DNA of 64,000 bases, taken from Deferrisoma camini S3R1. GTDB taxonomy: Bacteria; Desulfobacterota; Deferrisomatia; Deferrisomatales; Deferrisomataceae. The translations under genes were made by a program, and so were the position numbers. The notes under the pieces are model-generated. The model did no database searches. It was not told where the DNA came from and saw nothing but the letters and a program-made list of their open reading frames with translations. The stretch spans positions 3,412,264 through 3,476,263 of the forward strand of contig NZ_JAFN01000001.1 in assembly GCF_000526155.1 (NCBI RefSeq). Direction: 5' to 3'. Below are positions 53,003 to 61,508 of this stretch, one piece after another; the stretch's first letter is position 1; each line of letters starts with the position of its first letter.

Positions 53003-53026
53003 ATGGCGAAAGGGCTTCCCAGTAAC

Positions 53027-53047
53027 TTCGGTCGTCGGTCGTTGGTC
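53027..53047 (-). repeat. Short 7-bp array, 3 units
   Basis: TTCGGTC, GTCGGTC, GTTGGTC: the GACCGAN class on the minus strand, preceded by CAGTAACTTCGG as at other copies. Confidence 0.75.
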
Positions 53048-53074
53048 GAAATCTCGTCTCGGCATCGGAGTCGG

Positions 53075-53219
53075 GGGGCATGGGGTCTGCTGGAGATCAG
53101 GGGTCAGAGGACAGATGTCAGTGGACAGGTCGCGGTCCCACGACATCGCTGTAGCCGCATTGTTTTTGCCTTTCTTCTGGCTCCTGTCCCCTGAATTCTG
53201 GCCCCTGAAACCCATGCCC
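53075..53219. repeat. Two-armed inverted 7-bp repeat element with CATG boundaries
   Basis: GGGGGCATGGGGTCTGC boundary (53075-53091), five heptamers GNNNNCA (53093-53127), a 43-bp centre, six heptamers TGNNYCC (53171-53212), then CATGCCC (53213-53219). Best-preserved example of the two-armed type. It lies in the 3' region of the porin transcript; the rest of 52968-53307 holds no gene. Confidence 0.88.
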
Positions 53220-53307
53220 CGCCGCCGGCAATGAGCCCCGGACCAATGAACGTTACCCTCCCCACTGCCGGGCCCCGCAGGGGCCTGAGGGAGCCACTCC
53301 GCCGCTG

Positions 53308-54402
53308 CTAGAACTCCACGGCGAGCTGGGCGGTCGCCAGGTCCCGGGAGTCCACCCCTCCCCCAAAGTCCTCGTCGTACTCCCCGTGCAGGTACTCCAA
53401 GCTCAGGCTCACCCCCTCCATGGGCCCCCACGAAACGACCGCCCCGTACTGGAGCTCCGGCTGCCCCCCCAGCTCCCGGCTCCCCTCCACTCGCACCGCC
53501 ACCTCCACCACCTCGCTCACGTCCCACGCCCCCTCCACGTTCCACGCCAGCGGCCGGTCCCCCCTGCCGTCCTCGTCCTCGTCCAGGTCCGCCTCGTCAA
53601 ACGCCCCCACCGAACCCATCACCTCCCCCAACACCTCGAACGCTCCAAACCCCACCACCGCGTACGCGCTCCATCCCCCCACCCGGTCCCGGTACTCCCC
53701 CACCAGCTCCGCGTCCGTGTCCGCCAGGTCCGACAAAAAGCTCGCCCCCGCCTCCACCCCCTCCACCGGCGTCACCACCACGCTCACCCCCCAGTCCTTC
53801 ACGTGGTCCTCCTCCGCCTCCCCCGCCCCGTTCACCTTCTCCGCGTCCCCGTTGAACACGAACGCGCTCGCCGTCCACCCCTCCCCCTCGTACCCCACCT
53901 GCACCGCCGTCTCCCGGATCTCGCCCAGCTCCAGGGTCAGGGGGTCCGAGATCATGTGGCTCGGGTACGCCCCGAACGGCAGGTACTGGCGGCCGAACCG
54001 GGCGGTCCAGCCGTCTCGGGCGTAGTCCACGGTGGCCTCGTCCACCTCGATGGGCTCGGTCTCGTCCTCCTCGAACAGCAGCACCAGGGCGGCGGTGAGC
54101 TGGTCGTTGACCTGGGCGTCGAACCCGAGCTGGGCGGTGGCCACGGTGAGGTCGCTGGTGGCCTCGCGGTCGCCGTCGGCAGGGTCGGTGCTCTCGTAGG
54201 CGGCCTCGAGCTCGAGCAGGCCGGAGAACGAGATCTTCTCGGAGATCTTGGTCATCAGGCCGGCCTGCTTCTTCTGCTGCAGGGTGTGGTAGAGCTCGGC
54301 GTTCTTCTTCTCCAACGCCTCCACCCGCTCCTCCAGCGTGGTCGCGGCCGAGGCGAGCCCCGGCACCAGAACCAAGGGGAGAGCAATGACGACTCGACGC
54401 AT
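53308..54402 (-). CDS. LbtU-like outer-membrane porin
   Basis: 364 aa from the ATG at 54402, behind AGGAGG. Signal peptide about 1-20 (ending ASA-A), a short coiled coil (LEERVEALEKKNAELYHTLQ), then amphipathic beta strands to a C-terminal Phe (LATAQLAVEF), the usual end of an outer-membrane barrel. The strongly acidic loops and the overall layout match LbtU, a siderophore porin of Legionella, and related proteins in deltaproteobacteria. Substrate is unknown here. The codon pattern shows a marked run of GAG/GAC-rich strands but GC is in line with neighbours. Confidence 0.78.
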   Translation of the reverse strand: MRRVVIALPLVLVPGLASAATTLEERVEALEKKNAELYHTLQQKKQAGLMTKISEKISFSGLLELEAAYESTDPADGDREATSDLTVATAQLGFDAQVNDQLTAALVLLFEEDETEPIEVDEATVDYARDGWTARFGRQYLPFGAYPSHMISDPLTLELGEIRETAVQVGYEGEGWTASAFVFNGDAEKVNGAGEAEEDHVKDWGVSVVVTPVEGVEAGASFLSDLADTDAELVGEYRDRVGGWSAYAVVGFGAFEVLGEVMGSVGAFDEADLDEDEDGRGDRPLAWNVEGAWDVSEVVEVAVRVEGSRELGGQPELQYGAVVSWGPMEGVSLSLEYLHGEYDEDFGGGVDSRDLATAQLAVEF

Positions 54403-54546
54403 CTCGATCCTCCTGTGGCTGAAGTTCCGGCGCGGTGCGCGCACACGCCTCCTCCCCCGGGGTGAGCGGGCCTGGCACGCGGATCCAGATGCCGGAAGGG
54501 AAGAGAAAGAACGGGGCGGCCGCGATGGTGCGGCCGCCCCCCGGAA

Positions 54547-55587
54547 CTACGTGGCCCTGGCGTGAGCCCGGCTCCGTCGGCGCAGCAGCAGACCGATCGC
54601 GGCGGCCACGGCCAGGGTGATCACTCCGCCCACGATGCCCGACACGCTGGTGCCCGGGTCGACCGCAGGCCAGGTTTCCGCTTCTGGGGCGGCGGCCCCC
54701 TCAGACTCTCCGGCATCCTTGAAGCCGTAGTCGGGCAGGAACGCGAGCTTCTCCTGGATCCGGGCCAAGGTGCCGTGGATCCCGTCGGACGGGGCCTCGA
54801 GCTCCTCGGAGCCGGTGACCCCCGCGATGGACCACTCGAGCCCGTCCGGGTGGGCCGAGGCGAACCACGACAGGGCCCCGCCCACCAGGAGGGCGGCCAC
54901 CCCAAGCCCCACCAGGAGTTTCCGGTACCCCCCGGAGGTCTGGGGGGTGTGCCCCCCCAACAGGCCGGGTTCGGCCTTGCGGGCGAAGTTCACCACCGCG
55001 GCGGTCACGAACCCCTCGACCACGCCGATGGCCAGATGGATGGGTTGCATCAGGAGCACGAACTTGCTGAAGGGCAGGTCGGAGATGCCGGAGAACACGG
55101 TTTCCAGCACCACTCCGAACGCGCCGAGCTGAAGCGCCACCACGGCGGCGGCCACGCTGGCCAGGGTGAGGCGGCCCGGGCTGGGATCCTTGCCGGCCAG
55201 GGGCCGGAACACCAGGGGGTAGGCGACGAAGCAGGGGAACACCCCCATGTTGAAGATGTTGGCTCCCAAGGCCAGCAGCCCGCCGTCGGCGAAGAACAGC
55301 GCTTGCACCACCAGTACCGACGCGATGGTCAGGAACGCCGCATGGGGCCCGAGCAAGAGCGCCAGGAGGAGACCTCCCCCCAGGTGACCGCTAGACCCGG
55401 TGCCGGGGATCGAGAAGTTGATCATCTGGGCGGCGAACACGAAGGCTCCCAGCACACCCATCAGGGGCACCTTGCGGTCGTCGGCCTCCTCGTGCACCTT
55501 GCGGGCGCAGTACACGGTGGTGACGGCCGTGGCAGCCCACATGGCGCCACCGACTCCGGGGGAAAGAAGGGCATCGGCCATGTGCAT
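54547..55587 (-). CDS. nikM: Nickel/cobalt ECF importer substrate subunit, CbiM/NikM with fused N domain
   Basis: 346 aa from the ATG at 55587, giving the essential N-terminus MHMADALLSPGVGG whose Met-His binds the metal. About seven helices of the CbiM/NikM fold follow to about 215, then an N-type domain with HPDGLEWSI and a final membrane helix near 315-340. It is the metal-specific component of an energy-coupling factor importer. Nickel rather than cobalt is inferred because the divergent gene encodes NikR. GGAGGAG precedes the start, and a promoter plus NikR-like sites lie in the 140-bp divergent region. Confidence 0.87.
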   Translation of the reverse strand: MHMADALLSPGVGGAMWAATAVTTVYCARKVHEEADDRKVPLMGVLGAFVFAAQMINFSIPGTGSSGHLGGGLLLALLLGPHAAFLTIASVLVVQALFFADGGLLALGANIFNMGVFPCFVAYPLVFRPLAGKDPSPGRLTLASVAAAVVALQLGAFGVVLETVFSGISDLPFSKFVLLMQPIHLAIGVVEGFVTAAVVNFARKAEPGLLGGHTPQTSGGYRKLLVGLGVAALLVGGALSWFASAHPDGLEWSIAGVTGSEELEAPSDGIHGTLARIQEKLAFLPDYGFKDAGESEGAAAPEAETWPAVDPGTSVSGIVGGVITLAVAAAIGLLLRRRSRAHARAT

Positions 55588-55600
55588 CGCAACTCCTCCT

Positions 55601-55628
55601 GTGCTAAGGTTTCCAAACTTCGTGGCAC
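55601..55628. promoter_or_regulatory. Candidate NikR operator at the nikM promoter
   Basis: GTGCTAA (55601-55607), 14 bp, GTGGCAC (55622-55628): an imperfect 28-bp palindrome of the size and half-site type (GTGYTAC-N13/14-GTARCAC) reported for NikR. It overlaps the expected nikM transcription start. A weaker second copy, GTGTCAA-N13-GTAGCAC at 55655-55681, overlaps the -35 element and faces nikR. Confidence 0.45.
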
Positions 55629-55631
55629 CGG

Positions 55632-55661
55632 AGACTAGCGGGTCCCGGAACGCCGTGTCAA
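55632..55661 (-). promoter_or_regulatory. Sigma-70 type promoter for nikM
   Basis: Minus strand TTGACA (55661-55656), 18 bp, TAGTCT (55637-55632), overlapped by NikR-like sites. Confidence 0.55.
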
Positions 55662-55727
55662 TAATTTTATTTTCGTAGCACGATGGGGCCGTGAACGTGG
55701 CAACGATCGCACGATGAGGAGGACTCC

Positions 55728-56147
55728 ATGACCCAGTTGACCCGGTTCGGGATCTCCATGGACACCCGGCTGCTGGAGCAGTTCGACGCCCTCGTGGCAC
55801 GCAAGGGCTACGTGAACCGGTCGGAGGCCATCCGGGACCTGATCCGCAACGCCCTGGTGGAGGACCAGTGGAGCCGGGGCGATGAGGAGATTGTGGGGAC
55901 CGTGACCCTGGTGTACGACCATCACGTGCGGGACCTGGCGGACAAGCTCACCGAGCACCAGCACGACCACCACGACGCCATCGTGTCGGCCCTGCACGTC
56001 CACCTGGACCACGATCACTGCCTGGAGGTGGTGGTCGTGCGGGGGCCGGCTCCCCGGGTGAAGCGGCTGGCCGACGAACTCATCGGCACCAAAGGGGTCA
56101 AGCACGGCAAGCTGGTGATGACCACCACCGGCCGGGGGATCGTGTAG
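55728..56147 (+). CDS. nikR: Nickel-responsive regulator NikR
   Basis: 139 aa, full length. N-terminal ribbon-helix-helix ([29 protein letters not shown]) and C-terminal ACT-like nickel domain with the ligand set H-x13-H-x-H-x5-C visible in [21 protein letters not shown]. Nickel-bound NikR represses nickel import. GAGGAGG lies 8 nt upstream. Divergent from nikM and 2 bp ahead of nikQ, so repressor and transporter share one control region. Confidence 0.95.
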   Translation: MTQLTRFGISMDTRLLEQFDALVARKGYVNRSEAIRDLIRNALVEDQWSRGDEEIVGTVTLVYDHHVRDLADKLTEHQHDHHDAIVSALHVHLDHDHCLEVVVVRGPAPRVKRLADELIGTKGVKHGKLVMTTTGRGIV

Positions 56148-56149
56148 GC

Positions 56150-56950
56150 ATGGCCGGCGTCGAGCGCGCGTTCCTCGACCTGGGGCGGCTGGACCGCCTC
56201 GCCTACGCCGACACACCCGTGCACCGTTTGGACCCCAGGGCGAAAATCGTGGCCACGCTGGTGTACCTGGTGGCGGTGGTGTCCCACGGCAAGTACGAGG
56301 TGTCGGGGCTGCTGCCCTACGCCCTGTTCCCCGCGGTGTTGATCGCCCAAGCGGACCTGCCCCTGGGCTACCTGATCCGGAAGCTTTTGGTGGTGGCTCC
56401 GTTCGCGGTGCTCGTGGGCGCCGCAAACCCGTGGCTCGACCGCACCCCGATGTTGTCCGTGGGGCCGGTCACGGTCACCGGGGGATGGATGAGTTATGCC
56501 TCGATCCTGGTGCGGTTCGTCCTGACCATCGGCGCGGCCCTGGTGCTGGTGGCCACCACGGGGTTCTACGGAGTGTGCCTGGGGCTTCGTCGGCTCGGCA
56601 CCCCCAGGGTCATGGCTGTGCAGCTGCTCCTCCTCTACCGGTACCTGTTCGTGCTCGCGGACGAGGCCTTGCGCCTCGTTCGGGCCCGGGGCCTGCGCAG
56701 CTTCGGGCGGAGAGGCACGGGGCTGGGCGTGTACGGCTCATTGGTGGGGCACCTGCTCCTACGCACGCTGGACCGGGCCCGGCGCATCCACACCGCGATG
56801 CTGTGCCGCGGGTTCTCCGGCGAGTTTCGCACCTTGCGAACGCTCCGGTTCCGGGGGGCGGACTGGGCGTTCTTGCTCGGGTGGTCCGCTCTGTTCGTGA
56901 TGTTCCGGCTGGTCAACGTGCCCCGCCTGGTGGGAGCGCTGTTCGTCTGA
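56150..56950 (+). CDS. nikQ: ECF transporter transmembrane subunit CbiQ/NikQ
   Basis: 266 aa. N-terminal HRLDPRAKIVATLVYLVAVVS, several membrane helices, and the two cytoplasmic coupling helices with the Ala-Arg-Gly signatures LVRARGLRSFG and AMLCRGFSGEF that contact the ATPase. It links NikM to the ATPase NikO encoded downstream. A modular repeat of about 80 bp is inserted between nikQ and nikO. Confidence 0.92.
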   Translation: MAGVERAFLDLGRLDRLAYADTPVHRLDPRAKIVATLVYLVAVVSHGKYEVSGLLPYALFPAVLIAQADLPLGYLIRKLLVVAPFAVLVGAANPWLDRTPMLSVGPVTVTGGWMSYASILVRFVLTIGAALVLVATTGFYGVCLGLRRLGTPRVMAVQLLLLYRYLFVLADEALRLVRARGLRSFGRRGTGLGVYGSLVGHLLLRTLDRARRIHTAMLCRGFSGEFRTLRTLRFRGADWAFLLGWSALFVMFRLVNVPRLVGALFV

Positions 56951-56983
56951 AACCAAGTTGCCATTCATCTGATACCAATTTGC

Positions 56984-57063
56984 GATTCTGGCCCCTGACA
57001 CGGCCACGCCCGGCTCTCCGGCAGGTCCCCTCCGAGCAGGGAGCGGTGGCGCCTGTGTATCCG
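56984..57063 (+). repeat. Modular repeat with REP-like element, copy 3
   Basis: Begins with TTCTGGCCCCTGACAC of the 7-bp TGNNNNC class, then GCCCGGCTCTCCGGCAGG and CCTCCGAGCAGGGAGCGGTG continuing to TGTGTATCCG (57029-57063). It separates nikQ from nikO and ends 27 bp before the nikO ATG. ACCAATTTGCGATT just before it (56976) also occurs at 10886. Confidence 0.75.
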
Positions 57064-57090
57064 CCGAGTCAATATCAACAGGATTCGCCC

Positions 57091-57873
57091 ATGAGCCATC
57101 ACATCGTCGAGGTGACGGACCTGGAGTTCACCTACCCGGACGGCACGCCGGCCCTGGCCGGGGTGTCGTTCCGGATCACCCACGGGGAGTCGGTGGCCGT
57201 GGTCGGCGCCAACGGCGCCGGCAAGTCCACCCTGCTCCTGCACCTGAACGGCGTCCTGGTGCCCCAGAAGGGCGCGGTGCGCGTCGGGGAGATCCCCCTG
57301 ACCCGTCAGACCCTGCCCGAGATCCGGAAGACCGTGGGCATGGTGTTCCAGGACCCGGACGATCAGCTGTTCATGCCCACGGTGTACGAGGACGTGGCCT
57401 TCGGCCCCCTGAACCTGGCCCTGCCCCCGGACGAGGTGGAGCGCAGGGTCCGAACCGCCCTGGAGCGGGTGGGGGCCTGGGACCTGCGGGACCGGCCGCC
57501 CCACCGGCTGTCCGGGGGCGAGAAGCGGGCCGTGGCAATCGCCACCGTGCTCGCCATGGGGCCCGACATCTTGGTGATGGACGAGCCCACCTCCAATCTG
57601 GATCCCCGGGCCCGCCGCCGGCTGATGGAGCTGCTGGCCTCGTTCGAGCACACCAAGATCATCGCCACCCACGACCTGGACATGGCCCTGGAGCTGTGCC
57701 ATCGCACCATCGTGGTCCACGACGGCCGGATCACCCGGGACGGGCCCACCGCCGAGGTGTTCACGGACGATGAACTCCTGGAGCGAAGCGGCCTGGAGCG
57801 GCCCCTGGGGCTGCGGGCCTGTCCCGTGTGCGGCTCGCTCCCCATGGGCCGGCCCGACGCTGCTGAAGGTTGA
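57091..57873 (+). CDS. nikO: ECF transporter ATPase CbiO/NikO
   Basis: 260 aa from the ATG at 57091. Walker A VVGANGAGKST, Q-loop GMVFQDPDDQLFMPTV, signature LSGGEKRAVAIATVL, Walker B ILVMDEPTSNLDP and switch His in IIATHDLDMAL. Energises nickel import with NikM and NikQ. A Cys pair near the C-terminus (ACPVCGS) is unusual but seen in some relatives. The transcript ends at the hairpin 58046-58078. No other gene is seen in 57874-58272. Confidence 0.93.
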   Translation: MSHHIVEVTDLEFTYPDGTPALAGVSFRITHGESVAVVGANGAGKSTLLLHLNGVLVPQKGAVRVGEIPLTRQTLPEIRKTVGMVFQDPDDQLFMPTVYEDVAFGPLNLALPPDEVERRVRTALERVGAWDLRDRPPHRLSGGEKRAVAIATVLAMGPDILVMDEPTSNLDPRARRRLMELLASFEHTKIIATHDLDMALELCHRTIVVHDGRITRDGPTAEVFTDDELLERSGLERPLGLRACPVCGSLPMGRPDAAEG

Positions 57874-58045
57874 CATGCGCAGTGCGGCGTGGTACCAACA
57901 CGTGCCATGCGGATGACGATCGTGTTCCCGACCCCGAAGGCGATGGATCGAGCTAGCGACGCGGCCGCTGCGGCCGCCTGGCTCTGTCGCGCCCGTGGGC
58001 CGGGAGTCGGAGGGTAGCACGCCCCATCCGCCATCCCGACGAACC

Positions 58046-58078
58046 AAGGCCACGGGCAACGCGCCCGTGGCCTTTTTT
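58046..58078 (+). terminator. Rho-independent terminator after nikO
   Basis: Stem AAGGCCACGGGC/GCCCGTGGCCTT (58046-58057 with 58063-58074), 5-nt loop, then TTTT. Confidence 0.9.
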
Positions 58079-58099
58079 ATTGGCCCGGCGGCAAAATAG

Positions 58100-58257
58100 G
58101 CGCGCCGCCTCGGAGGGCGGGGCAAGGGGCCTGGTTCCGGCGGGCGCTCCGGCAGACCCCATGCCCCACCGAGGGTTTGGCGGCGGCTCGAGAGCCGCCC
58201 AGCGGGCCGAAGGCCCGACCGACGACCAACGACCAACGACTGACGACCGCCGTCGTG
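58100..58257 (+). repeat. Composite modular repeat upstream of the aminotransferase
   Basis: Modules: GCCTCGGAGGGCGGGGCAAG and CTGGTTCCGGCGGGCGCTCC (as in the MITE-like repeats), GGCAGACCCCATGCCCC boundary, GGCGGCTCGAGAGCCGCC, one octamer, GGGCCGAAGGCCC (58204-58216), then five to six heptamers CGACCNA (58216-58257). It ends 15 bp before the start codon. Confidence 0.85.
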
Positions 58258-58272
58258 AAGGAGTTTTCGAGG

Positions 58273-59616
58273 ATGCGAAAGAACATCGTCCACGTGGGAG
58301 CCGGTGAGCTCTCCTACGAGATCCGGGCCATCGTGAGCGTGGGGGAGGAGCTCCAGCGCCTGGGAGTGCCGGTGAGGTGGGAGAACATCGGCGACCCGGT
58401 GGCCAAGGGGGAGGTCGTGCCCCGTTGGATGAAGGAGGTGGTGGCGGACCTGGCCCTCCAGGACTGCTCGTACGCGTACTGCCCCACCAAGGGGCTGCCG
58501 GAGACCCGGCAGTTCCTGGCCGAGCGGGTCAACGCCCGCGGCGGCGTTCGGATCTCGGCCGAGGATATCGTGTTCTTCAACGGCCTGGGCGACGCGATCC
58601 AGAAGGTGTACGGGTTTCTGCGGCGCGAAGCCCGGGTGATCGGGCCCTCCCCGGCCTACACCACCCACTCCTCGGGCGAGGCGGCCCACGCGGGCCAGAA
58701 GCCCGTGTGCTACCGCCTCGATCCCGATCGGGGCTGGATGCCGGATCTCGAGGACCTGCGGCTGTCCGTGAAGTACAACCCCTCGGTGGCGGGGCTGCTG
58801 ATCCTCAACCCGGACAACCCCACCGGTGCGGTGTACCCTCCGGAGGTCCTGGAGGAGATGGTGGCCATCGCCCGGGAGTTCGACCTGTTCGTGGTGGCCG
58901 ACGAGATCTACGCGAACCTGGTGTTCGACGGGGTCCGCACCTGCCAGCTCGCCGACGTGATCGGCGACGTGCCGGCCATCTCCATGAAGGGGATCAGCAA
59001 GGAGCTGCCCTGGCCCGGAGCCCGGTGCGGCTGGATCGAGGTGTACAACGCCGAGAAGGATCCCGTGTTCCGGCGATACGTCCAGAGCATCGTGGACGCG
59101 AAGATGGTGGAGGTGTGCTCTACCACCCTGCCCCAGAAGGCGATCCCCCCGATCCTGAGCCACCCCGAGTACCCCCGGCATCTTCAGGAGCGCCGCAGGC
59201 GGTACGCCCGCTACGCCGAGATCGCCTGCGACATTCTGGGCGACGTGCCGGGGGTCCAAGTGGTCCGGCCCGGCGGCGCGTTCTACCTGACCGTGCGGTT
59301 CCTGCCGGGCAGCCTGAGCACCCGCCAGACCCTGGAGGTGGCGCAGGAGCCGGTGCGCCACCTGGTGGAGCGGCTGGTGGCGGAGCCGGGCACCACCCTG
59401 GACAAGCGGTTCGTGTACTACCTGCTGGCCTCGGCCGGGGTGTGCGTGGTGCCCCTGAGCTCGTTCGCCACGGAGGAGCAGGGGTTTCGCATGACGCTGC
59501 TCGAGCCGGACGAGGCGCGGTTCCGGGAGACCCTGACCATTGTGGCGGACTCGATCCGCGCGTATCTCGCCTCGGACGAAAGCCCCGCCGAGGTCGAGCT
59601 CCGGGCAGCCGGATAG
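58273..59616 (+). CDS. PLP-dependent class I/II aminotransferase
   Basis: 447 aa from the ATG at 58273, with GAAGGAG upstream. Fold type I signatures: ENIGDPVAKGE, YCPTKGLPETRQFLAERV, ILNPDNPTGAVYPPEVLEE, VVADEIYANLVFDG, the PLP Lys in MKGISKELPWPGARCGW, and a C-terminal Arg in FRMTLLEPDE. Related to AlaA-type and aspartate/alanine aminotransferases; the exact amino donor is not clear. A radical SAM gene follows after 19 bp, and the two are likely one transcript. Confidence 0.88.
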   Translation: MRKNIVHVGAGELSYEIRAIVSVGEELQRLGVPVRWENIGDPVAKGEVVPRWMKEVVADLALQDCSYAYCPTKGLPETRQFLAERVNARGGVRISAEDIVFFNGLGDAIQKVYGFLRREARVIGPSPAYTTHSSGEAAHAGQKPVCYRLDPDRGWMPDLEDLRLSVKYNPSVAGLLILNPDNPTGAVYPPEVLEEMVAIAREFDLFVVADEIYANLVFDGVRTCQLADVIGDVPAISMKGISKELPWPGARCGWIEVYNAEKDPVFRRYVQSIVDAKMVEVCSTTLPQKAIPPILSHPEYPRHLQERRRRYARYAEIACDILGDVPGVQVVRPGGAFYLTVRFLPGSLSTRQTLEVAQEPVRHLVERLVAEPGTTLDKRFVYYLLASAGVCVVPLSSFATEEQGFRMTLLEPDEARFRETLTIVADSIRAYLASDESPAEVELRAAG

Positions 59617-59635
59617 GGACAGGAGGCCCTTTGCC

Positions 59636-60967
59636 GTGGAGATCTGTCAACGAAACGAGCCGGTCGAGGCCGGCGCTCCCGCTTTGCTACCCTACCCGTC
59701 CAAGCTGTTCGTCGAGACCACCACCCGGTGCAACCTGCGATGCGCCATGTGCGTGAAACAGACCCCGGACAACGGCGTTGCGGAGGGAGACCTGGACGAC
59801 GCCGTGTTCGCGGGGCTGGAGCCCGCCTTCGCCCGGCTGGAGACCCTGATCCTGTCGGGAATCGGGGAGCCCCTCCTCCACCCCCGCCTCGAGGAGTTTA
59901 TCCGGCAGGCACGATCGGTCATGCCCGCCGGTGCCACCATCGGGTTCCAGACGAACGGCCTCCTCCTGGACGAGGACCGGGCGCTCCGGCTGGTGGAGGC
60001 CGGCCTGGACCGGATCTGCCTGTCGCTCGACGCGGTGAACCCGGCCACCTTCCGCCGCATCCGCGAAGGGGGCGAGGTGGGAGCCCTGGACCGGGCGTTC
60101 CGGGCCCTGGGCCGGGCCGAAAAGGTCGTGGGCCGGCGCGTGGAGAAGGGCATCGAGTTCGTGGCCATGCGCGACAACGTGGCCGAGCTGCCCGACGTGG
60201 TCCGGTGGGCCGTGTCCCGGGGCGCCGCCTTCGCCCTGGTGACCCAGGTGCTCCCCTACGACGAGCATCTGGTTCAACAGGCGGCCTACGACCCGAACAC
60301 CGACGTGGCCGTGGCGTTCTTCGAGCCGTGGCGCCGGCGGGCCGAGGCCGAGGGCATCGACCTCGACCGGTACTTCGAGGTGCTCTGGAAGTACACCAAG
60401 AGCCCCGAGGACGAGCGGATCGTGGCCTTCGTGGAGGCCATGAAGGCCGACGCCCACGCCCGGGACATCTTCGTGAACGTGCAGAAGATCCTGGAGCGGG
60501 ACGAGGCCTGGATGGACCGGGTGGGGCGGATCTTCGACGAGGCCGCCCGGTTGGCCTCGGAGCTCGGCCTGGACCTGCGGCTGCCCGAGGTGGTGCCCCG
60601 GGGGGACCGGCGGTGCGACTTCGTGGAGGAGGGGGCGGCGTTCGTCAGCTGGGACGGCGCGGTGCATCCCTGCTACTTCCTGTGGCACGGGTATCGGTGC
60701 TTCATCAACGGCCGGGAGAAGTTCGTCCGGCCCCGGGTGTTCGGCCGGGTGCCGGAGCAGGGTATCCTGGAGGTCTGGAACGACCCCGCCTTCCGGAGCT
60801 TTCGGCAGAGCGTCATCCGGTACGACTACCCGTTCTGCTCCGACTGCAACCTGGCCAAGTGCTGCGACTACGTCCAGGCCGAGGAGTTCGAGCAGGACTG
60901 CTACCTGAACGCCGAGCCCTGCGGTGACTGCCTGTGGTGCAAGGGGGTGTTCCAGTGCCTGCGGTGA
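59636..60967 (+). CDS. Radical SAM/SPASM protein, putative metalloenzyme maturase type
   Basis: 443 aa from a GTG at 59636, with AGGAGG about 10 nt upstream. Radical SAM motif CNLRCAMC near 30-37, glycine-rich SGIGEPLLHP, and a Cys-rich C-terminal SPASM-like region (CDFVEEGAAF, HPCYFLWHGY, then CSDCNLAKCCDY and CGDCLWCKGVFQC). The double C-terminal Cys clusters resemble the TIGR04311 group called putative metalloenzyme maturases, known mainly in Geobacter-like bacteria. Its substrate is unknown; it may modify a peptide or help mature a tungsten or iron enzyme. Confidence 0.8.
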   Translation: MEICQRNEPVEAGAPALLPYPSKLFVETTTRCNLRCAMCVKQTPDNGVAEGDLDDAVFAGLEPAFARLETLILSGIGEPLLHPRLEEFIRQARSVMPAGATIGFQTNGLLLDEDRALRLVEAGLDRICLSLDAVNPATFRRIREGGEVGALDRAFRALGRAEKVVGRRVEKGIEFVAMRDNVAELPDVVRWAVSRGAAFALVTQVLPYDEHLVQQAAYDPNTDVAVAFFEPWRRRAEAEGIDLDRYFEVLWKYTKSPEDERIVAFVEAMKADAHARDIFVNVQKILERDEAWMDRVGRIFDEAARLASELGLDLRLPEVVPRGDRRCDFVEEGAAFVSWDGAVHPCYFLWHGYRCFINGREKFVRPRVFGRVPEQGILEVWNDPAFRSFRQSVIRYDYPFCSDCNLAKCCDYVQAEEFEQDCYLNAEPCGDCLWCKGVFQCLR

Positions 60968-61128
60968 GCAGGCGAGGTGGCCGCCTTCCCGGGAACTTCC
61001 GCTAGGACGATTGAAAACCTCCCGGATTCCCACGCGTTCTAGGAACCACCAAACCTCTTCGCCTTTACCTCGCGGCTCGGGGGCATGGTTTAGTTTCTGA
61101 TCTCTGGCCCGCCCCGAACTGCTAATCC
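60968..61128. other. Intergenic stretch after the radical SAM gene
   Basis: No gene supported. Contains GCTCGGGGGCATGG (61076-61089), the boundary string of the modular repeats, and TTCTGATCTCTGGCCCG of the 7-bp class. Confidence 0.5.
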
Positions 61129-61382
61129 CAACGAAAGTGTTGCCAGGCCCGTGTCCCCTTCCCCTTGGGGAGTGCGGGGTGGGGGTCTGGTGGAGCACCG
61201 GGTGCGGCCCCTTAGCTCGCCGCGCCCTCCGAACGTCTGAACCGCCGCCGGATCCCAAGGGTTTCGTTGCGGTGGCCTGGATCGACGCGCAAGCGGCGGC
61301 ATGAGAAGGCGCGGCGATCGGATGCCGCACTCGCGCCCGGCCGGAACCAGGCCCCCACCCCGCACCCTGGCAATACGTTTGC
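61129..61382. repeat. MITE-like long repeat, copy B
   Basis: About 254 bp with imperfect inverted ends: CAACGAAAGTGTTGCCAGG at the left and CCTGGCAATACGTTTG at the right, followed inward by GTGCGGGGTGGGGGTCTGGT and its near-complement ACCAGGCCCCCACCCCGCAC. The inner part matches copy A at 51186-51418. No frame inside looks coding, so a non-autonomous mobile element or large hairpin is likely. Confidence 0.75.
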
Positions 61383-61444
61383 AGGTAACAAAAGCTACCC
61401 CTCCCCGTTGCCGGGCCCCGCGGGGGCCTGATGGGGCTCTCCCC

Positions 61445-61474
61445 TTGACACGGGGGGCTGGTTCTGGGATTTTA
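61445..61474 (+). promoter_or_regulatory. Sigma-70 type promoter for the tetR gene
   Basis: TTGACA at 61445-61450, 18 bp, ATTTTA at 61469-61474; the -10 region overlaps the palindromic operator. Confidence 0.5.
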
Positions 61475-61490
61475 CTGCCCGGTAAGTAAA
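61471..61490. promoter_or_regulatory. Palindromic operator at the tetR promoter
   Basis: TTTACT and AGTAAA flank GCCCGGTA. Position over the -10 region and just before the ribosome site fits autorepression by the TetR protein. Confidence 0.65.
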
Positions 61491-61508
61491 CCGATCCAGG
61501 AGGCGACC

